52,051 nucleotides of DNA from an uncultured Mycoplasmatota bacterium (GCA_900543675.1 UQRY01000008.1:1-52051), one strand, 5' to 3'. Positions 34,393 through 42,689 are shown, numbered from the stretch's first letter. Notes: generated by a model from the letters alone, not told the origin. Numbers and translations are program-made.

Positions 34393-35427
34393 TCATGAAT
34401 TATCCTCTAGAAAAGTTCTAACCATCTTAGTGAGCTCTTCATCATCTGTATCTTCTAATACCTCCCAATTAAATTTATGGTTAATATCAAGAATCGGAAC
34501 AAGTTCTAATTCACCATAGTGATTAATTATTTCAAAATTTTGTTCAATAATACCCAGGCATAAAAAATAATCAAAATCTGTAATTCTCTCTAATAAATTT
34601 TTATTAGGATTTTTGTACATGGTCTTATAAAAACGATTAAATTTATTATTTCGTATTGCCAAAATAACTGCATATATATGTTTACAATAAAATTCACATG
34701 GGCAAGTGCAATATACTTGCATTCTTTTTTCCTGTTCATTATATTTAATGATTACCACATATTTTTCTGTACCTTCTACTATCGCAAAATATCTATTTTC
34801 TATTTTTTCTAGGAATTTAATCTTTCCTTCTTCATAATATTGTTTTCCTCTTTGGATAATCGGGTATTTAAAAATCTTATTTATCTCTTCATTAAATAAA
34901 TCAAAAGAAAATTCTTCTTTATATTCATACCTTTCTGTACTGTCTGTTAATTTGGCCAATAATTTGTAGAGAAATGGCTCATATCTTCTGGGCATATTTT
35001 GAAAAACAAGCAGAAAAATATCGGTTAAATTCGCTAAAGACTTAGGAATATACTTTTTAAACTGGATACTTATATCATTAAAACTGGCTATTTTGATATT
35101 TCCCTTTAAAATAACAATATCTTTATCTGTCAAAGCTTCATCTGTATAATGGGCATTAACCTCAAAATTAGAATAAATATTTTCTATCGCATCTATTACT
35201 TTGTTGTCAATATAACTGCAAGAAAGATATTTATCTATGTTTTTTTCTTTTATTTCATCTAAATCAAACCAACTAAGTCTATAGTTTTTATATTTTTTTG
35301 ACTTGGTTAATAATATATATAAGTTGTATCCACTATAATTTAATAGTGCTAATTCTAGGAAAATTTTCGAATGCTTATAATATTTCTTAATCAAAGAAAT
35401 TTTCGCATTATTATTGATATAATCCAA
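34393..35427 (-). CDS. SWIM zinc-finger protein next to the GmrSD-like gene
   Basis: 344 residues, TTG start after GGTGAT. The N-terminal 190 residues are helical and unrecognised. The SWIM finger lies in MQVYCTCPCEFYCKHIYAV with ligands C240, C242, C248 and H250 (CxCxnCxH); it is preceded by the usual QYYEEGKI strand region. SWIM domains bind DNA or proteins and occur in SNF2 helicases and transposases, but there is no helicase here. Only 19 bp separate it from the GmrSD-like gene, so the pair may be a two-gene unit. A role in recognising DNA for the nuclease is speculation. Confidence 0.78.
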   Translation of the reverse strand: MDYINNNAKISLIKKYYKHSKIFLELALLNYSGYNLYILLTKSKKYKNYRLSWFDLDEIKEKNIDKYLSCSYIDNKVIDAIENIYSNFEVNAHYTDEALTDKDIVILKGNIKIASFNDISIQFKKYIPKSLANLTDIFLLVFQNMPRRYEPFLYKLLAKLTDSTERYEYKEEFSFDLFNEEINKIFKYPIIQRGKQYYEEGKIKFLEKIENRYFAIVEGTEKYVVIIKYNEQEKRMQVYCTCPCEFYCKHIYAVILAIRNNKFNRFYKTMYKNPNKNLLERITDFDYFLCLGIIEQNFEIINHYGELELVPILDINHKFNWEVLEDTDDEELTKMVRTFLEDNS

Positions 35428-35466
35428 TATTTATCACCACATATCTTCTCTATTAGAAAAACTATT

Positions 35467-35892
35467 CTATTTAAAGTTGTCTTTTTCTTTTAAAATTTCT
35501 ACTATTCTGCAACAATCTTGGTACACTTTCGGATACTTTTTGTACCTATTTTTGATATCTTCTAATCGTCCTTCGTAACCAACATCGTTTCCTAGTCCAT
35601 CTATTTGCATATCTGCCATATTTAAAATATCTAAATAGATAGATTGGTAATTCGGATTTACTTCTCCATGATAGTAAACTTCCTTCCAGAATTTAAATCC
35701 ATTTTTCTTTAACCATTCCCCGCCTACTTTATTGTGATTTCTTCCATCTGGTGCTAGTTCATAGCCAACATCATGCAAATAACCAATCAAAAAACAATTA
35801 GAAAGTTCTTCATCAGAGAGATTATATTCTTTCGCAATCTCGACCATTTTCCTAGCTACAGCGATACTATGTTTTAATTTATTTTCGTTCAT
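35467..35892 (-). CDS. HD-domain phosphohydrolase
   Basis: 141 residues. KHSIAVARKMVEIA gives the first His, GYLHDVGYELA the HD pair, and LNMADMQIDGLG the final Asp: the metal-binding set of HD phosphohydrolases. The short single-domain form resembles proteins that hydrolyse nucleotides or HDIG-type predicted hydrolases. It lies 3 bp after the degenerate ImmA/IrrE-like gene and is probably cotranscribed. Substrate cannot be inferred. Confidence 0.85.
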   Translation of the reverse strand: MNENKLKHSIAVARKMVEIAKEYNLSDEELSNCFLIGYLHDVGYELAPDGRNHNKVGGEWLKKNGFKFWKEVYYHGEVNPNYQSIYLDILNMADMQIDGLGNDVGYEGRLEDIKNRYKKYPKVYQDCCRIVEILKEKDNFK

Positions 35893-35895
35893 CTT

Positions 35896-36267
35896 CTACA
35901 GTTCCTTTATTTTCTTTTTTTCTTTCTGTTTACTTCTATCATATAGTTGTTGAGCCAAATGATAAGTTGCTTGGTTTATACTATCTATTCTAAAAACCGA
36001 ATAGAATTCTGGTTCTTCATCACCATCTATTAAATACTCGGCAAGCTGATAAGCTAAGATAAATTTCTTATCTTCGATAGGAATAGCGGAATACAAGAAA
36101 ATTCGCTTGCTTTCTCCAATAAAACTTGCACCTAAACATGAACATGGGCGTGGTTCCATATAGTTACATACTTCTATTCCTAAACTTTTCGCAAAAACCA
36201 CTAAATCTCTCGGTTGATCATCTTGGGCTAAATAATTGTTTACTAACTTCGTGTTTTGTTGATTCAT
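35896..36267 (-). CDS. ImmA/IrrE-like protein with lost zinc site
   Basis: 123 residues. Overall pattern (LVVFAKSLGIEVCNY, then RIFLYSAIPIEDKKFILAYQLAEYLI) follows the M78 ImmA/IrrE peptidases, in which the last block is normally FTLAHELGHYLLH. Here the HExxH positions are Tyr73, Gln74 and Glu77, so zinc cannot be bound in the usual way and the protein is probably not a peptidase. It could be a substrate-binding remnant or an inhibitor-type paralogue. The assignment rests on fold pattern and is moderate. A short gap links it to the HD gene. Confidence 0.55.
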   Translation of the reverse strand: MNQQNTKLVNNYLAQDDQPRDLVVFAKSLGIEVCNYMEPRPCSCLGASFIGESKRIFLYSAIPIEDKKFILAYQLAEYLIDGDEEPEFYSVFRIDSINQATYHLAQQLYDRSKQKEKKKIKEL

Positions 36268-36282
36268 ATTTATTCTCCTTTG

Positions 36283-36918
36283 TTAAAAATTCATATAAGA
36301 AAAGCCTAAAGATTTATAAATATCGGATGCTCTAGGTAAAGATAGAAGTCTTGCGAATATTAGATTATAAAATTCATCAAATAGAAAAATTGCACATAGA
36401 CTATAGCTTAGAATTAGAAACTTCTTACGATTCATTTTCTTTGCTAAATAAAAGCAAAAGGGAACAATAACATAGATTAGCAATAAACTGGATATTCCAA
36501 AGATTAAAACACTCCGTAAACAGACAAAGCCATTGATATTACCAAAGTTTAAAATCTCATTATTATAGTCCCAACAACGAAAACCATTTCCAAAGTGAAA
36601 CATACCCCAACCGGCAATATATTCTAATATACCAGTTGAAATCATACTAACTAAGAAGACAAAGAGTGGATTTTTACGCTTCCGATAAGTAAGGAAAAAA
36701 ATTAGAATAGCACCAATTGCGTAGATATTAATCCACGGTAAGAAATTACCTCCTCGCCAATAAAATTTTGTCATTCCACTATTGAAATAATAAAAGATAA
36801 ATTCATAGACAAAACCAAATATTCCCGCAATTACGATAATTAGACAAAATATACCTAACATGGTTGCTTTATCAAATGAATGATCTTGATTGATATATTG
36901 TTTATACTTCTCTTTCAT
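36283..36918 (-). CDS. Integral membrane protein, CmpB/DUF1113 family
   Basis: 211 residues with five or six membrane helices. FGFVYEFIFYYF, RGGNFLPWINIYAIGAI, STGILEYIAGW and CWDYNNEILNFGNINGFVCLR correspond to the signature blocks of the family annotated as putative ABC transporter permease (PF06541): in the relative at 46277 these are SIIGWMIECL, RGFLLGPYCPIYGCGGV, ASILEYVTSYF and WWDYSDRRFNLEGRVCLG. Despite the database name no ABC partner is present, and the function is unknown. A weak ribosome binding site (AGTAAGTAGT) precedes the ATG. Confidence 0.78.
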   Translation of the reverse strand: MKEKYKQYINQDHSFDKATMLGIFCLIIVIAGIFGFVYEFIFYYFNSGMTKFYWRGGNFLPWINIYAIGAILIFFLTYRKRKNPLFVFLVSMISTGILEYIAGWGMFHFGNGFRCWDYNNEILNFGNINGFVCLRSVLIFGISSLLLIYVIVPFCFYLAKKMNRKKFLILSYSLCAIFLFDEFYNLIFARLLSLPRASDIYKSLGFSYMNF

Positions 36919-36987
36919 ACTACTTACTACTACTTTCTATTTATTTTTTATCTTATCTTTGTTTCTCAAAGCAAGAAAAATTTGTAC

Positions 36988-37449
36988 TTATGATAAATAT
37001 TTTTCTAGCTCTGTTAGAAACTCCTCTCGAGTTAATTTAGATAGATCTTTATCAAACGCTAAAGGACTAGAGGTTATTTCTTTACCCATCCATGCTTTCT
37101 TATGATATTCTCTCATTTCTTTTTCAGTTTGAAAGCTAACTTCTACTCGATTTAACCCTTCATACTTATCTAGATATTGTTTGATAGAGATATTTTTGTC
37201 AGTTAGAAGAAGATAACTATCCCTAATAATTTTAGCATAAGCGGAAGCTTGTAGAGTTTGGAATTCTTCATAAGTGATTGTTTCTTTTTTAATTATCACA
37301 TTTTCTTCATTTAAGATTTCTTTTTCTTTGGTGTTACCCTTTTTTTGAATCCTTAATCTATCATGAATATAATATCGTTCATACCTAATTGGTGTGCTTA
37401 AGGGAAGTTGGGTAATGTCTTTTACAATATAACGCCTAGTTAGTCTCAT
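36988..37449 (-). CDS. CYTH-domain protein with substituted ExExK motif
   Basis: 153 residues. The C-terminal block RVEVSFQTEKEMREYHKKAWMGKEITSS is typical of CYTH/triphosphate tunnel enzymes (compare WLGKEVT), as is the strand DRLRIQKKGN. The start, RLTRRYIVKD, lines up with EIERKFLVKD of active enzymes, so the catalytic ExExK has become RxTxR. Triphosphatase or cyclase activity is therefore doubtful; it may bind a phosphorylated ligand. It overlaps the HIT-like gene by 14 bp and should be translated with it. Confidence 0.7.
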   Translation of the reverse strand: MRLTRRYIVKDITQLPLSTPIRYERYYIHDRLRIQKKGNTKEKEILNEENVIIKKETITYEEFQTLQASAYAKIIRDSYLLLTDKNISIKQYLDKYEGLNRVEVSFQTEKEMREYHKKAWMGKEITSSPLAFDKDLSKLTREEFLTELEKYLS

Positions 37450-37939
37450 TTTTTACTTCCTTTACTAGCTTATTTTTTACGAGTTGAGTAATTTCCTCTA
37501 TCGCTTGAAAATTCTCTTTGGTTTTTAGATTAATTTTGGCATATTCAAAAACTTTCCCTAGATTATCGGTAATATCACCTACTAATTCCTGCATCCAATC
37601 ATACCGAGGAAGAATCCAGATATGGAAATGACGATTAGGTTTTTCTTCAAATATCACATCAAAACGTTCACAAATTTGATTTTCTCTTAAGATCTTCATT
37701 GTTTCATTGACGAGTTCAAATATTTCTATTCTCTCTTCCTTAGTCATTTCCATAAAAGTTTCTAAATGTCTTTTGGGTGAGGCAATCAAAAATCCCGGTA
37801 TCGGAACTTCCCAATCTTGGGATAAAGTAAAGGTTTCATCCTCGTAGGCCATTCCACAAGGCAAACTAAATTCAAGGTTCGCATAGCTACAGCCTAGACA
37901 ACCATTAGCTTCTACTTTCCGATTTTGATAATTGATCAT
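37436..37939 (-). CDS. HIT-superfamily protein with incomplete triad
   Basis: 167 residues. NRHFHIWILPRYDW is the histidine-triad region: the first two His are present (HFH) but the third position is Trp, so the pattern is HxHxW rather than HxHxH. The upstream block EVPIPGFLIASPKRHLETFMEM matches the strand-helix of HIT hydrolases (compare H-V-L-V-I-P-K-x-H). A pair of cysteines, GCLGCSY at 13-19, may bind zinc as in some HIT proteins. The middle His, the nucleophile, is retained, so nucleotidyl transfer remains possible. Next in the operon is the CYTH protein. Confidence 0.72.
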   Translation of the reverse strand: MINYQNRKVEANGCLGCSYANLEFSLPCGMAYEDETFTLSQDWEVPIPGFLIASPKRHLETFMEMTKEERIEIFELVNETMKILRENQICERFDVIFEEKPNRHFHIWILPRYDWMQELVGDITDNLGKVFEYAKINLKTKENFQAIEEITQLVKNKLVKEVKNETN

Positions 37940-38017
37940 GATATTTCACTTCTTTTCTTTACAAACTTCTTCTTTGACTTTTGTTGTTATTTAGTGGATT
38001 ATTATTCTATTCTTTAT

Positions 38018-38950
38018 TCACTTATTTCCATTAAACATTTCCATCATGGCTTCTTTATAAATCGCTTTTGCCCGTTGATAACCATCTGTCTGTTGATTAA
38101 TAAAATTCTCAATCATGACTCCACTATTGATTTCCATTACATAAAACTGATTACTTGTCGTTTTAATGATATCGATACTGTAAAAGCCTTCGTGATTAAA
38201 TAGTTCATTCACTTTTTCTAAAATTTTATTGATTTCTATTAGGTCCTCTTTTTCTATTTCCATAGAAGCCTTAGCTCCTTTTGCGAGATTAAAACGCCAA
38301 TCATATTCGTATTCTTCTCCTGATTTCAATATCTCTTCTGCATTCTGAATTAAATGGGTTTCAAAATAAGTAGGATTAAATTCCATCAAGAGTTCTTTCT
38401 TGGTTTTTATTCCATCTCCTACTACTAGTGGCTTAATTTTCTTGTATAAAAGCTTTGCTTTTCCTTTTAACATAATCGTTCGAAATTCATAAGTGATTGG
38501 ATAATACGGACTAACACTTAAGGCATTATGACTAGATATCAATCGCGAAAACAATTGCGTTAGCTCTTCTTCTGACTCGACGAAATAAACCCCTGTTCCA
38601 CAAGTACCAGTCAAAGTTTTTAAGACAATTTTATGATTATACCTTTGAAATAGTTGAGTCAGATAGCCTAATCCTTTACAGTCTTTCGCATATTCATAAG
38701 GGTTATCCTCATGGTAAATAATATGATGTTGGATAATCGGAATATTTCTATTTGTTAAAACATGGTATAAGGCATATTTATCATCAAAAACGATTCCTAA
38801 TCCATGGGGAAGTAAATCAAATTTATACCCGCTGATAAAATGATTCTGATTTCCCTTTGTTAGCATAATTATCCAATTTTTAGATAAAAAAGAATTTTGA
38901 ATATCTAATTCTTGACTAATTTCTTTTATTATTTTATGAAAATATTTCAT
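38018..38950 (-). CDS. ATP-grasp family ligase
   Basis: About 310 residues from the ATG at 38950, which follows AGGTGATC; the open frame extends into the upstream gene. Visible ATP-grasp features: KIVLKTLTGTCGTGVYFVES (Lys and flexible Gly loop for ATP), TYEFRTIMLKGKAKLLYKKI, LAKGAKASMEIE (compare RGGxA in RimK-type enzymes) and the metal-binding end YSIDIIKTTSNQFYVMEINSG (D and E-x-N). It most resembles cyanophycin-synthetase or RimK-like amino-acid ligases. The product is unknown. It directly follows the RdgB/HAM1-like gene. Confidence 0.82.
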   Translation of the reverse strand: MKYFHKIIKEISQELDIQNSFLSKNWIIMLTKGNQNHFISGYKFDLLPHGLGIVFDDKYALYHVLTNRNIPIIQHHIIYHEDNPYEYAKDCKGLGYLTQLFQRYNHKIVLKTLTGTCGTGVYFVESEEELTQLFSRLISSHNALSVSPYYPITYEFRTIMLKGKAKLLYKKIKPLVVGDGIKTKKELLMEFNPTYFETHLIQNAEEILKSGEEYEYDWRFNLAKGAKASMEIEKEDLIEINKILEKVNELFNHEGFYSIDIIKTTSNQFYVMEINSGVMIENFINQQTDGYQRAKAIYKEAMMEMFNGNK

Positions 38951-38982
38951 CTTGATCACCTGAAACTTTACCTTATAACCCA

Positions 38983-39579
38983 CTAGCTGTTTTTTACAAT
39001 AAAATCGATTGCACCACGATCATCATGACTACTATCTTTTTCTTCAGAGGCAATATCTGTAAAATATTTTCCAGACTTGATATCTACAGAAATAGAATTT
39101 AATGGATATCCAGTTTGAAGTTTCTCTGAGGGTTTATCGATGATATAAAAATCTTCACTATTCCAAGTATATGTTTGTTCTTTATCTTTGGTTACTAGGG
39201 CTAATCCATATACATATTTTGCGATTAGTTTACCTTCTTTTCCATACTCTCTAACCAAATTAGAATAGTATTCGATTTCTTCTTCATCACTCAATCGTTT
39301 TCCATTTATTCTTCTTACATAAACACCCGGTTGTTTATCGGTAGGAACACCTTCTAAAAATAAAGTATCATCTGTTGCCATTGTTGGTATTCCTACTGCT
39401 TGATAACAACTTCTTGCTTTAATCAAAGCATTTTCTATTGCGGTTGTTCCATTTTCTTCTATATCAATTTTTTGATCAATATCCAATAAAGAAATCAATT
39501 CAATTCCCTGCTCTAGTAATTTCTTAGAAAAACGATTCACTTTGGCCGGATTAGTTGTTGCAAATAATATTTTTTTCAT
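38983..39579 (-). CDS. RdgB/HAM1-like NTP pyrophosphatase
   Basis: 198 residues. ILFATTNPAKVNRFSKKL is the substrate loop of HAM1 proteins (TxNxxK), MATDDTLFLEGVP holds the metal-binding Asp pair, PGVYVRRING follows, and SHDDRGAIDFI corresponds to the SHR end motif. The family hydrolyses dITP, XTP and similar damaged purine nucleotides. The sequence is divergent from the housekeeping RdgB, with extra spacing in the last motif (SHDDR for SHR), so it may be an accessory relative with another substrate. The ATG follows AAGGAGGAAG. Confidence 0.8.
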   Translation of the reverse strand: MKKILFATTNPAKVNRFSKKLLEQGIELISLLDIDQKIDIEENGTTAIENALIKARSCYQAVGIPTMATDDTLFLEGVPTDKQPGVYVRRINGKRLSDEEEIEYYSNLVREYGKEGKLIAKYVYGLALVTKDKEQTYTWNSEDFYIIDKPSEKLQTGYPLNSISVDIKSGKYFTDIASEEKDSSHDDRGAIDFIVKNS

Positions 39580-39596
39580 TTTACTTCCTCCTTGTC

Positions 39597-40235
39597 TTAT
39601 TCCTCTAATAAAACTGTTGGCATATCACTAACCGATATATGGCTACTATCTTGCCATTCTTCTACTATCTGTTTAATTCTTTCTATGTTTTCTCCATAAT
39701 AATATACTACCCACATTGTATCTAACTGATATATAGTATTATACCAATAAAGCCCATCTAATTCTTCGGTTAATTTAGAATAAATTTCTTCCATCTGATT
39801 CATTTCTATTTCATTAAAGATAATTCTAATTCCTACTAAACTTCCAAAATCTCCCAACTCTTCATCAATTTCTTGATCAATGATTAGATAAGATCCTTGA
39901 GGAAAAGTATAAGTTTCTAACATAGTTTTAAACGCCGATAATTTTTCTTTCTTAATGGTGAATTCGATATCTGTCGCATAAGGACCAAACTCTCCTACAG
40001 GAGTTCCATCTCCTGTTATCTCACCAATTTCCTTCTCTTGCATATATTTGGTCATAGGATATTCATAGATTTCTTCTAAGTCTTCAAAATTTAGAGGCAT
40101 GTTGATCTTTAATGTTACTTCAATTGTTTGATTATTCTCTAAGTCACTTATATTTTTCTCTTGTTTAGATGAACATCCAACCAGTAAAGCCGTAAATAAA
40201 AATATCAGAGTACAATAAATATATCTTTTCTTCAT
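39597..40235 (-). CDS. Lipoprotein of unknown function
   Basis: 212 residues with a lipoprotein signal peptide: basic MKKR, hydrophobic stretch, lipobox LLVGC with Cys at about 21, then a polar linker. The mature part appears alpha/beta and acidic, with two similar halves each holding an aromatic YxFPQG or YWYNT block. No known family. It lies 17 bp upstream of the RdgB/HAM1-like gene and 8 bp after the PH-like gene, so it is in the same operon. It should be anchored on the outer face of the membrane. Confidence 0.75.
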   Translation of the reverse strand: MKKRYIYCTLIFLFTALLVGCSSKQEKNISDLENNQTIEVTLKINMPLNFEDLEEIYEYPMTKYMQEKEIGEITGDGTPVGEFGPYATDIEFTIKKEKLSAFKTMLETYTFPQGSYLIIDQEIDEELGDFGSLVGIRIIFNEIEMNQMEEIYSKLTEELDGLYWYNTIYQLDTMWVVYYYGENIERIKQIVEEWQDSSHISVSDMPTVLLEE

Positions 40236-40243
40236 CGTAAATC

Positions 40244-40651
40244 CTATACTTTGTCAAAGTAAGTAATCTTTCTTTCCATGACATCTGTTTCGATCGCATC
40301 ACGTAATAATTTTCTTACCTTAGCTGCTTCTTTTAAATTCTTTAGATAAATTTTAGTACCAATTATTTCTGTTTTCCCATGCGCATCAACGGTTACACTA
40401 ACGGTTCCTACTTTTAACCATCTTTGGATTAGTGTCTCTGTCAAATCTGGATCTTTTAACGTATATAGTTCAAACGTATTAGAATGTCTTCTAAAAAAGC
40501 CAGTTGTAATGATCAATTCATCTTTAGTAATTTGATAGCTAGTAAAATTCATATGAATTAAATCTAAAAATCGCTCCCATAAACCAGCCGGTTTACCTTC
40601 CCATAGTATCTCAAAATTTACATCATCCAATTGTTCTTTTGCCATAAACAT
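40244..40651 (-). CDS. Small protein with bacterial PH-like (bPH2) fold
   Basis: 135 residues. ILWEGKPAGLWERFLDLIHM, then ITKDELIITTGFFRRHSNTF and YTLKDPDLTETLIQRWLKVGTVSV follow the strand order of bacterial PH domains (YdbS/DUF304): EGKP start, a self-referential T-x-x-R-L-I-x-x-x-G-x-x-x-x turn, and a D-x-x-V strand with GTV. A C-terminal helix ends the protein. No membrane segment, unlike YdbS. Start is ATG after GGGAG; a second ATG two codons on is possible. It is the first gene of the lipoprotein operon. Confidence 0.65.
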   Translation of the reverse strand: MFMAKEQLDDVNFEILWEGKPAGLWERFLDLIHMNFTSYQITKDELIITTGFFRRHSNTFELYTLKDPDLTETLIQRWLKVGTVSVTVDAHGKTEIIGTKIYLKNLKEAAKVRKLLRDAIETDVMERKITYFDKV

Positions 40652-40737
40652 ACCACTCCCTTTACTCTTCTAGTATAGCAAAATTCCTCATAAATAGAAA
40701 GAATTTTCCATTTCCAGAAAGAACTTCTAAAAAAAAG

Positions 40738-40768
40738 GATAAACCACAGGGTAATCTCTTGGCTTATC
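40738..40768 (-). terminator. Terminator of the gene at 40794
   Basis: GATAAACCA (40738-40746) and TGGCTTATC (40760-40768), 9-bp stem with one wobble pair; on the minus strand it runs into eight T residues. Confidence 0.75.
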
Positions 40769-40793
40769 ACTTCTTTACAAAAATATAAAAAAT

Positions 40794-41147
40794 TTAAATA
40801 AGATGCAGTTTCTTTTGTTTTACTGAAATTGGTTCAGCATTTTCCCACATCAAATAATCAGTATAAAACTCTAACAAGCTTGTTAATGTTGGTTTACTAA
40901 ATAACGCTAGCGATAATTTTTCTAATAATTCAGGATGCTTTTTTATCATCTCTTGAAGACTGTCTTTTACTGATAGATTCTTTTCCTGTTGGGATGGATA
41001 TTTATGGATGATGTAATTATATTGAGAAAGAATTTTTTGATCATCTGTTAGATTACTAAAGTCATGAACTTCTTTTAAGCAAGCTAAATCATCTTGATTT
41101 TCTTGAATTAAACGGAATAAATAATTAAATATTTTTGTATCAACCAT
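40794..41147 (-). CDS. Hypothetical protein, 117 aa
   Basis: Unrecognised, helical, acidic N-terminal half and basic C-terminus. No signal peptide or membrane segment. The ATG follows GGGGAG with good spacing and a strong terminator follows, so it is a credible single gene. SVKDSLQEMIKKHPELLEKL hints at a helical hairpin. It could be a small regulatory protein; nothing in the sequence decides. Confidence 0.65.
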   Translation of the reverse strand: MVDTKIFNYLFRLIQENQDDLACLKEVHDFSNLTDDQKILSQYNYIIHKYPSQQEKNLSVKDSLQEMIKKHPELLEKLSLALFSKPTLTSLLEFYTDYLMWENAEPISVKQKKLHLI

Positions 41148-41200
41148 ATTATTACTCCCCTATCTTTGTACTATTTATTCTCTTGTACTCATCTACTTAT

Positions 41201-41767
41201 TTACGTATTTACTTCAACAGTGAAACTTAACGACATACCTTGATCTTCATTTTGAGGTGTTCCTGTTTCTTGTAACCATACTTTTAAACTATAACTTTGA
41301 CTTTGGCTGGCTGGAAGAGATAAATCTGAAATAATCACATGATTACTATCTCCTAATTGATAGTTACTTTCTGGAGAAAAGGTCCCTTTTTGAAGAAGAC
41401 TACCTTCTACATAATCACTATTTGTTTCGTATAATGCCCAATTTAAATTAAAACTAGTTGTAGGATTATTTGATTTTTGTAAGGAAATATTTATCATACT
41501 AATGCTATAAGTTGTATCTAATGTTCCTGTGTTGGTTACAGTAAATTGGTGGATATCTGCTTCGTCTTCAGTAGTTGGTACGATTTCAGTTGTGGCTATG
41601 TTTTGACCATTTTGATAAGTAATTTCTAAAACACCACTTTGTACTACTTGTTCATTGGAATTTGCAGTAGCACTAAAATAAGCATAGCTAACTCCTACGA
41701 CTACTAGAATTATTGTCATTACTATAACTGAATATAATAGTACTTTTTTACTCTCCACTTTTTCCAT
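41201..41767 (-). CDS. SipW-dependent TasA/camelysin-like secreted protein
   Basis: 188 residues from the ATG at 41767, 7 nt after AGGAG. The signal peptide ends VVGVSYAYFSATANSNEQVV, the A-Y-F pattern recognised by SipW-type signal peptidase. The mature domain matches the N-terminal part of the BspA-type protein at 22913 along its length: ENAKIHQFTINNNGTLD against EADIHQFTVTNTGTLD, and KIWLQETGYPQNEDQ against KVWLQETGTPQNEDQ. TasA proteins polymerise into biofilm fibres; camelysins are surface proteases. Fibre formation is inferred. No sipW gene is in the window. It has its own sigma-A promoter. Confidence 0.85.
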   Translation of the reverse strand: MEKVESKKVLLYSVIVMTIILVVVGVSYAYFSATANSNEQVVQSGVLEITYQNGQNIATTEIVPTTEDEADIHQFTVTNTGTLDTTYSISMINISLQKSNNPTTSFNLNWALYETNSDYVEGSLLQKGTFSPESNYQLGDSNHVIISDLSLPASQSQSYSLKVWLQETGTPQNEDQGMSLSFTVEVNT

Positions 41768-41795
41768 ATCTTTGCTCCTATAGTTTACATCATTA

Positions 41796-41824
41796 ATTAT
41801 AGCTTTCTTGAAATTATTTGACAA
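41796..41824 (-). promoter_or_regulatory. Sigma-A promoter of the TasA-like gene
   Basis: Minus strand TTGTCA (41824-41819), 17-nt spacer, TATAAT (41801-41796). Confidence 0.85.
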
Positions 41825-41894
41825 GATGAAATTAATACTTGACTATATAATAGAATATCGCTATTTTCTTGATTATTTATAGAATTTATTGATT

Positions 41895-42689
41895 TTATTT
41901 ATTATATGGATTTCTATAGCGCATAAGTAATTCTTTTTGTTTGGAATAAATCTTAGAATTATTTTGATATGTATCTAATTCATTTTCTAAAGCATAGATT
42001 TTTGACTCAACTTCGTATTCTGGATCCTCTTCATCGATCCATTCCTCAAGTTCTTGTGTGATTTCATCTAAAACATTTACAGAACTATTTAATCCACGTA
42101 AATATAAGTCTTTTTTGTCCATACATTTACGGAACAAGCGTAACAATTCTTTTTGATCACCTCGTTCGATCACTGTTTTCATTTGAGGTAGAAAAGTATC
42201 TTGATAAAAACTCGAAAATATACTTTCCATCGGATAAATTAAACGATCAGTTGTCCACATTAATTTATCCTGTAACTCCCCCTCGACAAAATCAGAAATT
42301 TCAGAAATATAGCTTTGACAATTTTCATAAGCTAGTATCATTTCTCTACTCGCATCATCCATATGAAAAATTGGATGTTCAAAAGAAAAGTTTTTTAACC
42401 CCCGATAAATGTGACTGCCATAAGCCATAATATCAATACATCTCATAAAAAACTCTCTCTGACTTTGGTCAGTACAAAAGTTGTATACTTCTTCTAATGT
42501 TTCTAGTGTAAAGTGGCGATTAATATGATCATAAATCATCAATTCTAATAAATTATCTAACATTTCTGGACTAAAAGTAGTCGTATATAAATTGAATAGA
42601 GGTGCCAATTTGTTTTCCTTTTGTAAAAAACAGCTCATTTCTTCTTTTCCGGTCAAAGAAATATACTTTCTTAATTCTTCTTGCCACAT
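41895..42689 (-). CDS. Hypothetical helical protein, 264 aa
   Basis: Family not recognised. Fully helical and acidic, with repeated aromatic-rich helices (EFFMRCIDIMAYGSHIYRG, FSSFYQDTFLPQMK) and a C-terminal coiled coil (EYEVESKIYALENELDTYQ). It lacks a signal peptide or membrane helix. The ATG follows GAAAGGAAG. It sits between the NatAB exporter and the TasA-like gene on the same strand, with 79 bp and a terminator separating it from the exporter. No function is offered. Confidence 0.65.
   Translation of the reverse strand: MWQEELRKYISLTGKEEMSCFLQKENKLAPLFNLYTTTFSPEMLDNLLELMIYDHINRHFTLETLEEVYNFCTDQSQREFFMRCIDIMAYGSHIYRGLKNFSFEHPIFHMDDASREMILAYENCQSYISEISDFVEGELQDKLMWTTDRLIYPMESIFSSFYQDTFLPQMKTVIERGDQKELLRLFRKCMDKKDLYLRGLNSSVNVLDEITQELEEWIDEEDPEYEVESKIYALENELDTYQNNSKIYSKQKELLMRYRNPYNK

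Noticed and set aside
37436..37449. Frameshift between the CYTH and HIT genes
   Set aside because: Each frame encodes a complete, separate domain with its own start; a 14-bp overlap is normal coupling.
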